In this document: one piece after another, positions 33,755 through 42,327 of the stretch
Numbering within the stretch: the first letter of the stretch is position 1
How the letters are laid out: each line of letters begins with the position of its first letter
Assembly (NCBI RefSeq): GCF_001552175.1
Contig: NZ_BCQR01000025.1
Span: forward strand, 1 to 64,000
DNA: 64,000 nucleotides
From: Actinomadura kijaniata NBRC 14229
GTDB lineage: Bacteria > Actinomycetota > Actinomycetes > Streptosporangiales > Streptosporangiaceae
Direction of reading: 5' to 3'
Notes under the pieces: model-generated
Seen by the model: the letters and a program-made list of their open reading frames with translations, nothing else
The model's database searches: none
Told to the model about the DNA's origin: nothing
Position numbers and translations under genes: made by a program

Positions 33755-35995
33755 ATGGGGAGTCGTACCGCCTATCGCACCTGTCCGCTCTGCGAGGCGC
33801 TGTGCGGGCTCGAACTGACCCTGGACGACGGCGGGGCGATCACCGGGGTGCGCGGGGACCGGCGGGACCCGTTCAGCAAGGGGTTCGTCTGCCCCAAGGG
33901 GGCCACGCTCGGCCGGCTCGACGGGGACCCCGACCGGCTCGCCGGACCGCTGCTGCGCGACGGCGACCGGCATGCCGGGACCGACTGGGAGACCGCGTTC
34001 GCGACCGTGCGCCGGGAGCTCGGGAAGGTCCGGGAGCGGTACGGCGAGGACGCCGTCGCCGTTTACATCGGCAACCCGACCGCCCACTCGGTCGCCGGTC
34101 CGCTCTACGGCGGGGCGATCATCAAGGCGCTCGGCACGCGGAACGTCTACACCGCCAGCACCGCCGACCAGATGCCCAAGCACGTCAGCAGCGGCCACCT
34201 GTTCGGCGACCCGCTGGCCGTCCCGGTGCCCGACCTGGACCGCACCGACCACCTGCTGATGCTCGGCGCCAACCCGCTGGAGTCCAACGGCAGCCTCGCC
34301 TCCGCCCCCGACTTCCCCGGGCGGCTCAAGGCGATCCGGGCGCGCGGCGGGAAGGTCGTGGTGGTCGACCCGCGGCGGACGCGCACCGCGGAGCTGGCCG
34401 ACGAGCATGTCTTCATCCGGCCGGGCACCGACGCGTACCTGCTGTTCGCGCTGGTGAACGTGCTGTTCGAGGAGGGGCTGACCGCCGTCCCGCGGGAGCT
34501 GGCCGAGCGGACCAACGGCCTGGACGAGGTGCGTTCCCTGGCCGCGGACCTCACCCCCGAACGCGTCGCGGCCGTCACCGGGATCGACGCCCCGGTCATC
34601 CGCCGCACGGCCCGCGAGCTGGCCGCCGCCGGACGCGCCGCCGTCTACGGCCGCATCGGCACCTGCACCCAGGAGTTCGGCACCCTCAGCAACTGGCTGG
34701 TCGACGTCCTGAACGTCCTCACCGGCAACCTGGACCGCGCGGGCGGCGCGATGTTCCCCCGCGCCGCGCACGTGCCGGTCTACCGCAGGCGTCGCCCGTT
34801 CACGACCGGACGCTGGCACAGCCGCGTGCGCGGGCTGCCCGAGGTCAACGGCGAGTTCCCCGTCGCCACCCTCGCCGACGAGATCGAGACGCCCGGCGAC
34901 GGGCGGATCCGGGCGCTGGTCACGATCGGCGGCAACCCCGTGCTGTCGGCCCCGAACGGCGGGCGGCTCGACGCCGCGCTCGCGGGGCTGGAGTTCATGG
35001 TCAGCGTGGACCCCTACCTGAACGAGACCACCCGGCACGCCGACGTGGTCCTGCCGCCGCCCCGGCCCGCGCAGACCCCGCACTACGACGTCGCGCTGCT
35101 CGGGTTCGCGGTGCGCGACTACGCGCGGTACTCGCCGCCGGTCGTGCCGCTGCCGGAGGGGCGGCCGAGCGAGGCGGAGATCCTGGCGCGGCTCGCGGTG
35201 ATCGCCTCCGGGCTGGACGCCGACCCGGCGGCGCTGGACGAGATGCTCATCGCGGGCACCCTGAAGAAGGCCGTCGCGATGGAGGGGTCGCCGGTGGCCG
35301 GGCGCGACCCGGACGAGCTCCACGGGCTCGTCGAGGGCTCCACCCCGACGGAGCGGCGGCTCGACATGATGATCCGCCTCGGCCCCTACGGCGACGGATT
35401 CGGGGCCGACCCGGACGGGCTCACCCTGGCCCGGCTGCGCGACGGGCACCCGCACGGCATCGATCTCGGCCCGCTCAAGCCCAGGCTCGACGAGGTGCTG
35501 TGCACGGCCTCCGGGCGGATCGAGCTGTGCCCGCCGGCGTTCGCGCGGGACGTGGAGCGGCTGCGCGCCGGGCTGGACGCGTCCGCCCCGGACGGCTTCG
35601 TGCTGATCGGCCGCCGCCATCTGCGGTCCAACAACAGCTGGCTGCACAACGTGCCCGAGCTGGTGCGCGGCTCCAACACCTGCACCCTCCAGCTCCACCC
35701 CGCCGACGCCGAGCGGCTGGGCGTCGGCGCGGGCGACCCGGTGCGGGTCGCGTCGCGGGCGGGCGCCCTGACGGCCGTCGCCGAACCCACCGACGCGATC
35801 ATGCCCGGCGTCGTCAGCATCCCGCACGGCTGGGGCCACGGCCGTCCCGGCACGCGCACGCGGGTGGCCGACGCGCACGCCGGGGTGAACGTCAACCTCG
35901 TCACCGACGAGCAGCGCGTCGACCCGCTGTCGGGCAACGCGGTCTTCAACGGCGTCCCCGTCACCCTCTCGGCAATGGATTCGGTATCAATCTAG
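33755..35995 (+). CDS. Molybdopterin-dependent oxidoreductase
   Basis: 746 residues. An N-terminal 4Fe-4S site is visible as CPLCEALCGL with the fourth Cys in FVCPKG. The molybdopterin/MGD domains follow (IGNPTAHSVAGPLYGGAI, LMLGANPLESNGSL, VVVDPRRTRTAELADEHVFIRPGTDAYLL, LVTIGGNPVLSAPNGG, and the C-terminal MGD-binding domain VLIGRRHLRSNNSWLHNVPELV). Formate-dehydrogenase/nitrate-reductase type; the residue at the Mo ligand position is not clear, so the substrate is open. No Tat signal, hence cytoplasmic. The region upstream of GAGGAG (its ribosome site) is the repeat array. Confidence 0.9.
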   Translation: MGSRTAYRTCPLCEALCGLELTLDDGGAITGVRGDRRDPFSKGFVCPKGATLGRLDGDPDRLAGPLLRDGDRHAGTDWETAFATVRRELGKVRERYGEDAVAVYIGNPTAHSVAGPLYGGAIIKALGTRNVYTASTADQMPKHVSSGHLFGDPLAVPVPDLDRTDHLLMLGANPLESNGSLASAPDFPGRLKAIRARGGKVVVVDPRRTRTAELADEHVFIRPGTDAYLLFALVNVLFEEGLTAVPRELAERTNGLDEVRSLAADLTPERVAAVTGIDAPVIRRTARELAAAGRAAVYGRIGTCTQEFGTLSNWLVDVLNVLTGNLDRAGGAMFPRAAHVPVYRRRRPFTTGRWHSRVRGLPEVNGEFPVATLADEIETPGDGRIRALVTIGGNPVLSAPNGGRLDAALAGLEFMVSVDPYLNETTRHADVVLPPPRPAQTPHYDVALLGFAVRDYARYSPPVVPLPEGRPSEAEILARLAVIASGLDADPAALDEMLIAGTLKKAVAMEGSPVAGRDPDELHGLVEGSTPTERRLDMMIRLGPYGDGFGADPDGLTLARLRDGHPHGIDLGPLKPRLDEVLCTASGRIELCPPAFARDVERLRAGLDASAPDGFVLIGRRHLRSNNSWLHNVPELVRGSNTCTLQLHPADAERLGVGAGDPVRVASRAGALTAVAEPTDAIMPGVVSIPHGWGHGRPGTRTRVADAHAGVNVNLVTDEQRVDPLSGNAVFNGVPVTLSAMDSVSI

Positions 35996-36032
35996 CAATT
36001 CAACAACTGAATCGGTAGTTTCACACGGGCCA

Positions 36033-36049
36033 CACTGCTGTTAACAGTG
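36033..36049. promoter_or_regulatory. Palindrome upstream of the split-barrel gene
   Basis: CTGTTAACAG (36038-36047) is a perfect 10-bp palindrome, and CACTG/CAGTG flank it in a shifted pair, 12 nt upstream of the next start. It could be a regulator site or an attenuator-like hairpin after the oxidoreductase gene. The gap is AT-rich relative to both genes. Confidence 0.35.
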
Positions 36050-36060
36050 GGAGGCCCGAC

Positions 36061-36735
36061 GTGAACGACAGCCTGCCGTCCCGGCTCCCGGCCACCGAGC
36101 GGAGTCGGCACCGGCGGCTGCGCGAGCAGGGCGGCCCCGAGCGGGCCGAACTCGACGCGATCCTGGCGGCGGGGTTCATCTGCCGTCTCGGCGTGGTCGT
36201 GGACGGATGCCCGATGGTCGTCCCGACCGTCTACGGGAGCGACGGGCGGCACCTGTACCTGCACGGGTCGGTGGCCGGCCGCAGCCTGCTCGCCGCGTCC
36301 GACGCGGAGGTCCGCGTCACCGTCACGCACCTGGACGGCCTGGTCCTCGACCGGTCGGCGTTCGAGCACGGCGTCAACCACCGCAGCGCGATGATCTACG
36401 GAACGCCCCGGCCCGTCACCGACCCCGGGGAGAAACCGGCGGGGCTGCGGCTGCTGACCGAGCAGTGTGCGCCGGGGCAGTGGGACTACGCGCGACGGCC
36501 GAACCGCAGGGAGCCGGCCGCCACGTCGCTGCTGGCGCTCTCCCTGGCGGAGGCGTCGGTGAAGCTCCGGTCGGGCCCGCCCGACGACGGCGACGGCCCC
36601 AACGGCGGCTCGGGCCGCTGGGCCGGGGTGCTGCCGCTGGTCACGACGTTCGGCGAGCCCGTCACCGGCCCCCCGCCCGGGAACGCCGCCGCCCCGCCGC
36701 ACGTCTCCGCGCGCGCCGGGGCCCCGGTGGGATGA
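36061..36735 (+). CDS. Pyridoxamine 5'-phosphate oxidase-like flavin split-barrel protein
   Basis: 224 residues. The flavin-binding split barrel is recognised from the strand set ILAAGFICRLGVVVDGCPMVVPTVYGSDGRHLYLHGSVAGR, VRVTVTHLDGLVLDRSAFEHGVNHRSAMIYGT and a late helix with LALSLAEASVKLRSG. This type often binds FMN or F420 and acts as a deazaflavin/pyridoxamine oxidase-like oxidoreductase or nitroimidazole resistance (NimA-like) protein. GTG start 11 nt after the palindrome; GGGAGG lies just upstream. Confidence 0.82.
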   Translation: MNDSLPSRLPATERSRHRRLREQGGPERAELDAILAAGFICRLGVVVDGCPMVVPTVYGSDGRHLYLHGSVAGRSLLAASDAEVRVTVTHLDGLVLDRSAFEHGVNHRSAMIYGTPRPVTDPGEKPAGLRLLTEQCAPGQWDYARRPNRREPAATSLLALSLAEASVKLRSGPPDDGDGPNGGSGRWAGVLPLVTTFGEPVTGPPPGNAAAPPHVSARAGAPVG

Positions 36736-36743
36736 CCGTGCGG

Positions 36744-36980
36744 TCAGGCCGCGCGGCGGGCGTACTCGATCTCGGCGAGGATCGCCGCGCACAGCTCGGT
36801 GTGGGTGTCGGCCTGCACGATCAGGCGGCAGCCCGCGCGAAGCTGGCCGATGGTGAGCGGGGCGAAGGCGGTGCGGAACGCCCACCAGCGGTGGGCGTCG
36901 CTGTGCCAGACGCCCCAGCCGGGGAATCGTGCCTGGATCTCGGAGATCAGGTGGTCGCGGGTCGGCGGTGGAACGTCCAT
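36744..36980 (-). CDS. Small hypothetical protein, 78 aa
   Basis: 78 residues from ATG 36980. A longer GTG start at 37019 would fall inside a TACAGT box and is unlikely. The protein reads PTRDHLISEIQARFPGWGVWHSDAHRWWAFRTAFAPLTIGQLRAG and then a helical end LCAAILAEIEYARRAA. I do not recognise a family, though very similar short proteins are common next to regulators in Streptosporangiales. It converges with the split-barrel gene. The upstream motif at 37013-37029 recurs upstream of uppS. Confidence 0.6.
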   Translation of the reverse strand: MDVPPPTRDHLISEIQARFPGWGVWHSDAHRWWAFRTAFAPLTIGQLRAGCRLIVQADTHTELCAAILAEIEYARRAA

Positions 36981-37212
36981 GAGCCTCGGCTCGTCCTGCT
37001 CGCGTACGGTCGTCCTCACTGTAAGCGACGGGGCGGCTCCGGAGAAGGCGTCGTCCGCTGGTCGGAACCTTCGGGTTTACGGTGCCTTACCGTTCGGTAG
37101 GACTCCGCACGCGGGTGGCCGTCGGTTGATCGCGGGGACTAGGGTCGCAGACGGTGTCAGGCAACGACCGGCAGTGTCCATGGGCACCGGAGGCACGCAC
37201 CTGAGGAGGGAC

Positions 37213-38133
37213 ATGAACCGACGGGCGAGCAAGATCTTCCGGCGGAACGGGCGGCCGCAGGCCGGGTCGCGCCTGGTCGACCTGGTCGAGGGGCTGGAGC
37301 ACGCCGACGGGCTGGACCGCGCGACCCGCGCGATCAGCGGGGCCGTCCGGGCCGCACTGCCCAAGGGGCCGGTCAAGGACGCGCTGCACGGCGTGCCGAC
37401 CGGGCATCCCGCGCATCCGCCGCTGACCGACCTGCCGATGGGCGCCTGGATGTCGGCGGCCGTGCTCGACCTGCTGCCCGGCACGCGGCGCGCGTCGCAG
37501 GTGCTGATCGGCGTCGGGCTCGCCGGGGCCGTTCCGACGGCGCTGACGGGGCTGGCGGACTGGTCGGCGCTCCACCGCGAGCAGCAGCGCGTCGGCCTGG
37601 TGCACGCGATGGGCACCGTGAGCGCGACCCTGCTGTACGGGGCGTCGCTGGTGGCGCGGCTGCGCGGCCGCGACGGCCTCGGGCGCGGACTGGGGTTCGC
37701 GGGCCTGTCGGCGCTGCTGACCGGCGGCTACCTGGGCGGGCACCTGGCGTTCCGGCAGGCGGCCGGGGCCAGCCACGCCGACCAGGTGGCGCACCTGGTG
37801 CCGCTCGGCTGGCACGACCTGTGCCAGTTCGACGAGCTGCCCGACGGCTGGCCGGTCCACCGGCGGCTCGGCTACATCAGCCTGTTCGTGCTGCGCAGCG
37901 GCGACGACGTCCACGTGCTCGCCGACCGGTGCAGCCACCTGGCCGGGCCGCTGCACCAGGGCCGGATCGTCACCGACGACGAGGCCGAGCTGTGCGTGGT
38001 GTGCCCGTGGCACGGCAGCACGTTCCGGGTCGCGGACGGCTCGGTGGTGCACGGCCCCGCCACGGGACGGCAGCCCTCGTTCGAGACCCGGGTCCTGGAG
38101 AGCGGAACGGTCCAGGTCCGTCCCGTCCCCTAG
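37213..38133 (+). CDS. Membrane Rieske protein (DUF2231-Rieske fusion)
   Basis: 306 residues. Residues about 65-190 carry four membrane helices of DUF2231 type (HPAHPPLTDLPMGAWMSAAVLDLLPG, GVGLAGAVPTALTGLADW, LVHAMGTVSATLLYGASLVARL, GLSALLTGGYLGGHLAFRQ). The C-terminal Rieske domain has CSHLAGPLH and CVVCPWHGSTF, the C-x-H ... C-x2-H ligands of a 2Fe-2S cluster. It is probably a membrane redox protein; the partner is unknown. GAGGAGGG precedes the ATG. Confidence 0.9.
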   Translation: MNRRASKIFRRNGRPQAGSRLVDLVEGLEHADGLDRATRAISGAVRAALPKGPVKDALHGVPTGHPAHPPLTDLPMGAWMSAAVLDLLPGTRRASQVLIGVGLAGAVPTALTGLADWSALHREQQRVGLVHAMGTVSATLLYGASLVARLRGRDGLGRGLGFAGLSALLTGGYLGGHLAFRQAAGASHADQVAHLVPLGWHDLCQFDELPDGWPVHRRLGYISLFVLRSGDDVHVLADRCSHLAGPLHQGRIVTDDEAELCVVCPWHGSTFRVADGSVVHGPATGRQPSFETRVLESGTVQVRPVP

Positions 38134-38156
38134 GTCCGGCCCGTTCCCGGCCCGCG

Positions 38157-38402
38157 CTACTCCTCGTCCTCGTCGGCGGAGTGCGGGTCCGCCGACGGGT
38201 ACTCGACCAGGGCGAGGACCCTGCTGGACATGAAGCGGGCGGTCCGCACCGGCGTTCCGGTGCGGGTCACCTCGCTCACCTCCACGACGCCGCGACGGTT
38301 GGCGATCTCGACCCGGCGTCCGGCGCGGGTGGCCGCGACCTGGTACGTCCGGGTCCCCTCACCCCCGGCGTCGATCATGATCTCGACCCTGTCACCCTTC
38401 AT
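38157..38402 (-). CDS. Small basic-then-acidic protein, 81 aa
   Basis: 81 residues. A beta-rich body (GDRVEIMIDAGGEGTRTYQVAATRAGRRVEIANRRGVVEVSEV) resembles a small SH3/KOW-like barrel, followed by an acidic tail (PHSADEDEE). No family name can be given. A strong palindrome and a TATAAG box stand upstream of its ATG, suggesting tight regulation. It converges with the Rieske gene. Confidence 0.6.
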   Translation of the reverse strand: MKGDRVEIMIDAGGEGTRTYQVAATRAGRRVEIANRRGVVEVSEVTRTGTPVRTARFMSSRVLALVEYPSADPHSADEDEE

Positions 38403-38417
38403 CGGCACAACCCCCAC

Positions 38418-38437
38418 AGTCGAACATATATTCGACT
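38418..38437 (-). promoter_or_regulatory. Palindromic operator of the 81-aa protein gene
   Basis: AGTCGAA (38418-38424) and TTCGACT (38431-38437) form a perfect 7-bp inverted repeat around CATATA. On the minus strand TATAAG overlaps the site's start and a TTGAGC box lies upstream. The core is strikingly AT-rich, about 15 nt before the ATG. Confidence 0.5.
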
Positions 38438-38458
38438 TATACCCAGTAAAAGACCTGC

Positions 38459-39199
38459 TCAACCGTGTTTGGCGCGGCCGGGTGTGTCCCCGAACGCCCG
38501 GCGGAACGCGTCGATGAACGCGCTCGCCGACGCCCACCCGCACCGGTGCGCGACGGCGGTGACCGGGACGTCCTCGGCGAGCAGGATCAGGGCGTGGTGC
38601 AGCCGGAGCTGGGTGCGCCACTGCGGGAACGTCATGTGCAGCTCGGCGCGGAACAGCCGGGACAGGGTGCGCTCGCTCGCCCCGGCCTCCGCCCCCAGCC
38701 GCGCGAGGCCGCGGGGGTCGGCGGGGTTCTCGTGCAGCGCGGCGCAGACGGCGGCGAGCCTCGGGTCGCGCGGGGCCGGCAGGTGGACCGGCCGCCGGGG
38801 CGAGCGGCGCAGGCGGTCCAGCAGCACGGCCAGCAGGCGGGCGCGTTCGGCTTCGGTGCCGCGCTCCCGCGTGTACTCGACGATCAGCTCGCGGAGCAGC
38901 GGCTCGACGGCGAGCACGGCCGGGGCGCCCAGGCCCAGGGGGTTGGCGGTGACCGGGAGGCCCACCAGGCGCAGGTCGGTGCGGCCGTAGGCGCGGTGCT
39001 CGTGCACGGTCCCCGCCGGGATCCAGATCGCCTGCGTGGCCGGGGCGATCCACCGCCCCTCCCCGGTGGCCACCGAGACCACGCCGCGCGCCGCGTAGAC
39101 GATCTGGTGGTCGTCGTGGTGGTGGGCGTCGATCTCCCCGCCGGGCGGCAGGAGGCGCAGGCCGGTGGGCGCGTGCGGCAGGTGGCGGGAAACCGTCAT
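38459..39199 (-). CDS. AraC-family transcriptional regulator
   Basis: 246 residues. The N-terminal cupin sensor is HHHDDHQIVYAARGVVSVATGEGRWIAPATQAIWIPAGTVHEHRAYG, and the C-terminal double helix-turn-helix is GLARLGAEAGASERTLSRLFRAELHMTFPQWRTQLRLHHALILLAEDVPVTAVAHRCGWASASAFIDAFRRAFGDTPG. It is divergent from an MFS exporter 55 bp away, the classic arrangement for an AraC regulator of a drug or metabolite efflux pump. A GATAAT box lies close upstream of its start. Confidence 0.93.
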   Translation of the reverse strand: MTVSRHLPHAPTGLRLLPPGGEIDAHHHDDHQIVYAARGVVSVATGEGRWIAPATQAIWIPAGTVHEHRAYGRTDLRLVGLPVTANPLGLGAPAVLAVEPLLRELIVEYTRERGTEAERARLLAVLLDRLRRSPRRPVHLPAPRDPRLAAVCAALHENPADPRGLARLGAEAGASERTLSRLFRAELHMTFPQWRTQLRLHHALILLAEDVPVTAVAHRCGWASASAFIDAFRRAFGDTPGRAKHG

Positions 39200-39254
39200 C
39201 GGTTGGCAGATTATCGGAAGCCGCCAGCCCGCCCGGGGACCGACGCTGGCGTGC

Positions 39255-40388
39255 ATGCGAACGAACGAGCGTTGGGCGCTCTCCGCCGGGCACGCGTGCG
39301 TCGACCTGTACCAGGGGATCGTGCCGGTGCTGGTCCCGTTCCTGGTCGCCGAGCGGCACTACGGCTACCTGGGCGTGTCCGGGGTCGTGCTGGCGGCCTC
39401 GCTGCTGTCGTCGGTGGTGCAGCCGTTGTTCGGGGTGCTGACCGACCGGTGGGCGATGCGGTGGCTGGTGCCGGTGAGCACGCTGGCGGCCGGGAGCGGC
39501 GTCGCGCTGGTCGGGATGGCCGGGTCGTACCCGCTGACGCTGGCGGCGGTCGCGCTGACCGGGTTCGGGGTGGCGGCCTACCACCCGGAGGCGGCACGGC
39601 TGGCACGCGTGGTGACCGGCGGTGATCCGGTGGGGATGAGCTGGTTCTCGCTGGGCGGGAACGTGGGGTTCGCGCTCGCGCCGCTCCTGGTGACCCCGGT
39701 GCTGGCGGTGGGCGGGCTGGCGGCGGCGCCGCTGCTGGCCGTCCCGGCGCTGGTCGGCGCGCTGGTCACGGTGCCGCTGATGGGGCGGCGCGCGGGCGGC
39801 GCGGCGCGCGGCGAGGCCCGGGGGCGGGACGACTGGCCCGCGTTCGGGACGCTGTCGGCGGTCGTCGTGCTGCGGTCGATCGCGTACGTGGGGCTCGGCT
39901 CGTTCCTCGGGCTGTTCGTGCAGCAACGCGTCCAGCCCGGCGAGACGGCCGGGGGTGTCGCGCTGTTCGCGCTGTTCGCCGGGGGCGCGTTCGGCACGGT
40001 GCTCGGCGGGCGGCTGGCCCGGCGCTGGGGACGGGTCACGACGGTGCGGCGGGCCTACGCGGTCGCGGTGCCCGCGCTCGGCGGCGTGGCGCTGGTGCCA
40101 GGACCGGCGCTGTACGGGGTGGTGGCCGTGGCGGCGGTCGCGCTGTACGTTCCGTTCTCGCTGCACATCACGCTCGGGCAGGACTACCTGCCGAGGCGGG
40201 TCGGCACCGCGAGCGGCGTGACGCTCGGGCTGGCGGTGAGCGTCGGCGGGGTGTTCACCCCCGCGCTGGGCGCGCTGGCCGACGCGACGTCGCTGCACGC
40301 GGCGGTCGCCACGCTGGCCGCCTTCCCCGCGCTGGCCTGGCTGCTGGCCCGGCGGCTGCGCGAGCCCGCGCTCACGTCAGCATCGTGA
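39255..40388 (+). CDS. MFS transporter (fosmidomycin-resistance-like)
   Basis: 377 residues with about twelve membrane helices. The start WALSAGHACVDLYQGIVPVLVPFLV and the loop FGVLTDRWAMRWLVP are typical of the Fsr (fosmidomycin resistance) branch of the major facilitator superfamily. It is shorter than many MFS proteins but complete by helix count. Control by the divergent AraC regulator is likely. It ends overlapping the convergent TauE-like gene by 17 bp. Confidence 0.88.
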   Translation: MRTNERWALSAGHACVDLYQGIVPVLVPFLVAERHYGYLGVSGVVLAASLLSSVVQPLFGVLTDRWAMRWLVPVSTLAAGSGVALVGMAGSYPLTLAAVALTGFGVAAYHPEAARLARVVTGGDPVGMSWFSLGGNVGFALAPLLVTPVLAVGGLAAAPLLAVPALVGALVTVPLMGRRAGGAARGEARGRDDWPAFGTLSAVVVLRSIAYVGLGSFLGLFVQQRVQPGETAGGVALFALFAGGAFGTVLGGRLARRWGRVTTVRRAYAVAVPALGGVALVPGPALYGVVAVAAVALYVPFSLHITLGQDYLPRRVGTASGVTLGLAVSVGGVFTPALGALADATSLHAAVATLAAFPALAWLLARRLREPALTSAS

Positions 40389-41151
40389 CCAGCGCGACCA
40401 GCCCCACCACCACGATCACGCCGCGCAGCGCCAGCGGCGGGATGCGGCGGCCGACCTTCGCGCCCAGCAGCCCGCCGATGGTGGAGCCGACCGCGATCAG
40501 CAGTACCGCCAGCCAGTCGATGCGGGTGTCCGCGAAGATCTGCATGCCGATGAACAGCACGGCGGCCGAGCCGTTGACGATCGCCGACAGCACGTTCTTG
40601 GCGGCGTTGATCCGCTGGAGGTCGTCGTCCAGCGCGATGCCCAGCAGCGCGATCAGCACGATGCCCTGCGCCGCGCCGAAGTACCCGCCGTACACGCCCG
40701 CCGCGAGCACGCCCGCCCACAGCCACGGCCCGCCGTGCGGGCGGTGGTGCTCGCGGCGCTCCAGCACCCACTTCTGCACGCGCGGCTGCACCACGACCAG
40801 GACCAGCGCGATGACGATCAGCGCCGGGACGATGAACTGGAACGCCTTGTCGGGCAGTCCCAGCAGCAGCGCCGCGCCGACCAGAGCGCCGGTCAGCGAG
40901 GCGGTGCCGAGCCGCAGCAGCCGGTCGCGCTGCCCCTTCAGCTCGGCGCGGTAGCCGTACGCGCCGGTCACCGAGCCGGGGACGAGCCCGATGTTGTTGG
41001 AGACGTTGGCGACGACCGGCGGGAAGCCGAGCGCCACCATCGTCGGGAACGTGATCAGCGAGCCGGAGCCCACGATGGTGTTGATGCCGCCCGCGGCGAT
41101 CCCGGCCGCGAAGATCGCGGCCGTCTCCAGCAAGTCCACGTTCCCGCCCAC
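40372..41151 (-). CDS. TauE/SafE-family permease
   Basis: 259 residues, 7-8 membrane helices. The duplicated family motif is present: ETAAIFAAGIAAGGINTIVGSGSLITFPTMVALG near the N-terminus and GAAQGIVLIALLGIALDDDLQRINAAKNVLSAIVN in the second half. Substrates of this family include sulfite, sulfoacetate and other organic anions; none is indicated here. GTG 41151 is preceded by AGGA 8 nt upstream; a GTG four codons later is an alternative. Confidence 0.9.
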   Translation of the reverse strand: MGGNVDLLETAAIFAAGIAAGGINTIVGSGSLITFPTMVALGFPPVVANVSNNIGLVPGSVTGAYGYRAELKGQRDRLLRLGTASLTGALVGAALLLGLPDKAFQFIVPALIVIALVLVVVQPRVQKWVLERREHHRPHGGPWLWAGVLAAGVYGGYFGAAQGIVLIALLGIALDDDLQRINAAKNVLSAIVNGSAAVLFIGMQIFADTRIDWLAVLLIAVGSTIGGLLGAKVGRRIPPLALRGVIVVVGLVALVTMLT

Positions 41152-41263
41152 CCAAAAGTCCTGAGGTTCCCTGCGACCCCCCGATGTTAGGGAAGTCCCG
41201 GAACATCACGACGGGCGGGTCCGAATTGCCCGAATCATGAGACGGTCGGAACCGGGTGAGCGG

Positions 41264-42271
41264 TCAGGGGTTGTAGGGGCGGAAGTCGTCGTCCTCGCGG
41301 GGGAACCCGCCGTCGTCGGCCGGACGGGGCGGCGGCGGCCTGCGCTCCGGACGGTCGGCCGGGACGGGGTCGGGCGCGGAGAACAGGCCACCCAGGTTCT
41401 CCAGCGCCCTGCTCATCTCGCTGGGCACCACCCAGACCGTGTTGGACTCGCCCCGCGCCAGCTCCGGGAGGGTCTGGAGGTACTGGTAGGCCAGCAGCCG
41501 CTGGTCGGGCTTCCCCTCGTGGATGGCCTTGAAGACCGTCGCGATCGCCTGCGCCTGGCCCCGGGCCCGGGACGCCTGCGCCTTCGCGTCGGCCTCGGCC
41601 GCCAGCACCGCCGCCTCGGCCTGGCCGCGCGCCTTCAGGACCGCCGAGGTGCGCTCGCCCTCGGCGGTGAGGATCGCCGACTGCTTCTGGCCCTCGGCCG
41701 CCAGGATCGACGCGCGCTTGTCGCGGTCGGCGCGCATCTGCTTCTCCATCGCCTCCTTGATGGAGTCCGGCGGGTCCACCGCCTTCAGCTCGACCCGGTT
41801 GACGCGCACGCCCCAGCGGCCGGTCTCGTTGTCCAGCACGCCCCGCAGCTCGGTGTTGATCTCCTCGCGGGAGGTGAGGGTGCGCTCCAGGTCCATGCCG
41901 CCGATGATGTTGCGCAGCGTCGTCACCGTGAGCTGCTCGATCGCGGTGAGGAAGTCGGCGACCTCGTAGGTGGCGGCCTTCGGGTCGGTGACCTGGTAGT
42001 AGATCACCGTGTCGATGCCGACCACCAGGTTCTCGGCGGTGATGACCGGCTGCGGCGGGAACGGCACCACCTGCTCGCGCAGGTCCACGCGGCTGCGGAC
42101 GCGGTCGACGAACGGCACCGTGACCGCCAGCCCGGCGTTCAGGGTGCGGTGGTAGCGCCCCAGGCGCTCGACGATGTCGGCGGTGGCCTGCGGGACGATG
42201 CGCACCGCCCGGTACAGCGCGAACCCGGCCACCGCGACCAGCAGGAGCGTCACGACCAGGGGGGAGGTCAC
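41264..42271 (-). CDS. SPFH/band-7 membrane protein, second copy
   Basis: 335 residues, clearly paralogous to the SPFH protein at 30692. The same plan is seen: one N-terminal membrane helix (PLVVTLLLVAVAGFALYRAV), an SPFH core (ADIVERLGRYHRTLNAGLAVTVPFVDRV, REQVVPFPPQPVITAENLVVGIDTVIYYQVTDP) and a coiled tail (KRASILAAEGQKQSAILTAEGERTSAVLKARGQAEAAVLAAEADAKAQ). The C-terminus ends in a Pro/Arg/Asp-rich stretch. No NfeD gene is adjacent, and no repeat units interrupt this copy. GTG start. Confidence 0.93.
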   Translation of the reverse strand: MTSPLVVTLLLVAVAGFALYRAVRIVPQATADIVERLGRYHRTLNAGLAVTVPFVDRVRSRVDLREQVVPFPPQPVITAENLVVGIDTVIYYQVTDPKAATYEVADFLTAIEQLTVTTLRNIIGGMDLERTLTSREEINTELRGVLDNETGRWGVRVNRVELKAVDPPDSIKEAMEKQMRADRDKRASILAAEGQKQSAILTAEGERTSAVLKARGQAEAAVLAAEADAKAQASRARGQAQAIATVFKAIHEGKPDQRLLAYQYLQTLPELARGESNTVWVVPSEMSRALENLGGLFSAPDPVPADRPERRPPPPRPADDGGFPREDDDFRPYNP

Positions 42272-42327
42272 CCCTGGATGGTAAGTCGCCCCTCCCCTCC
42301 CGAACAGGGTCCCTTCCCCCGGCGGCC

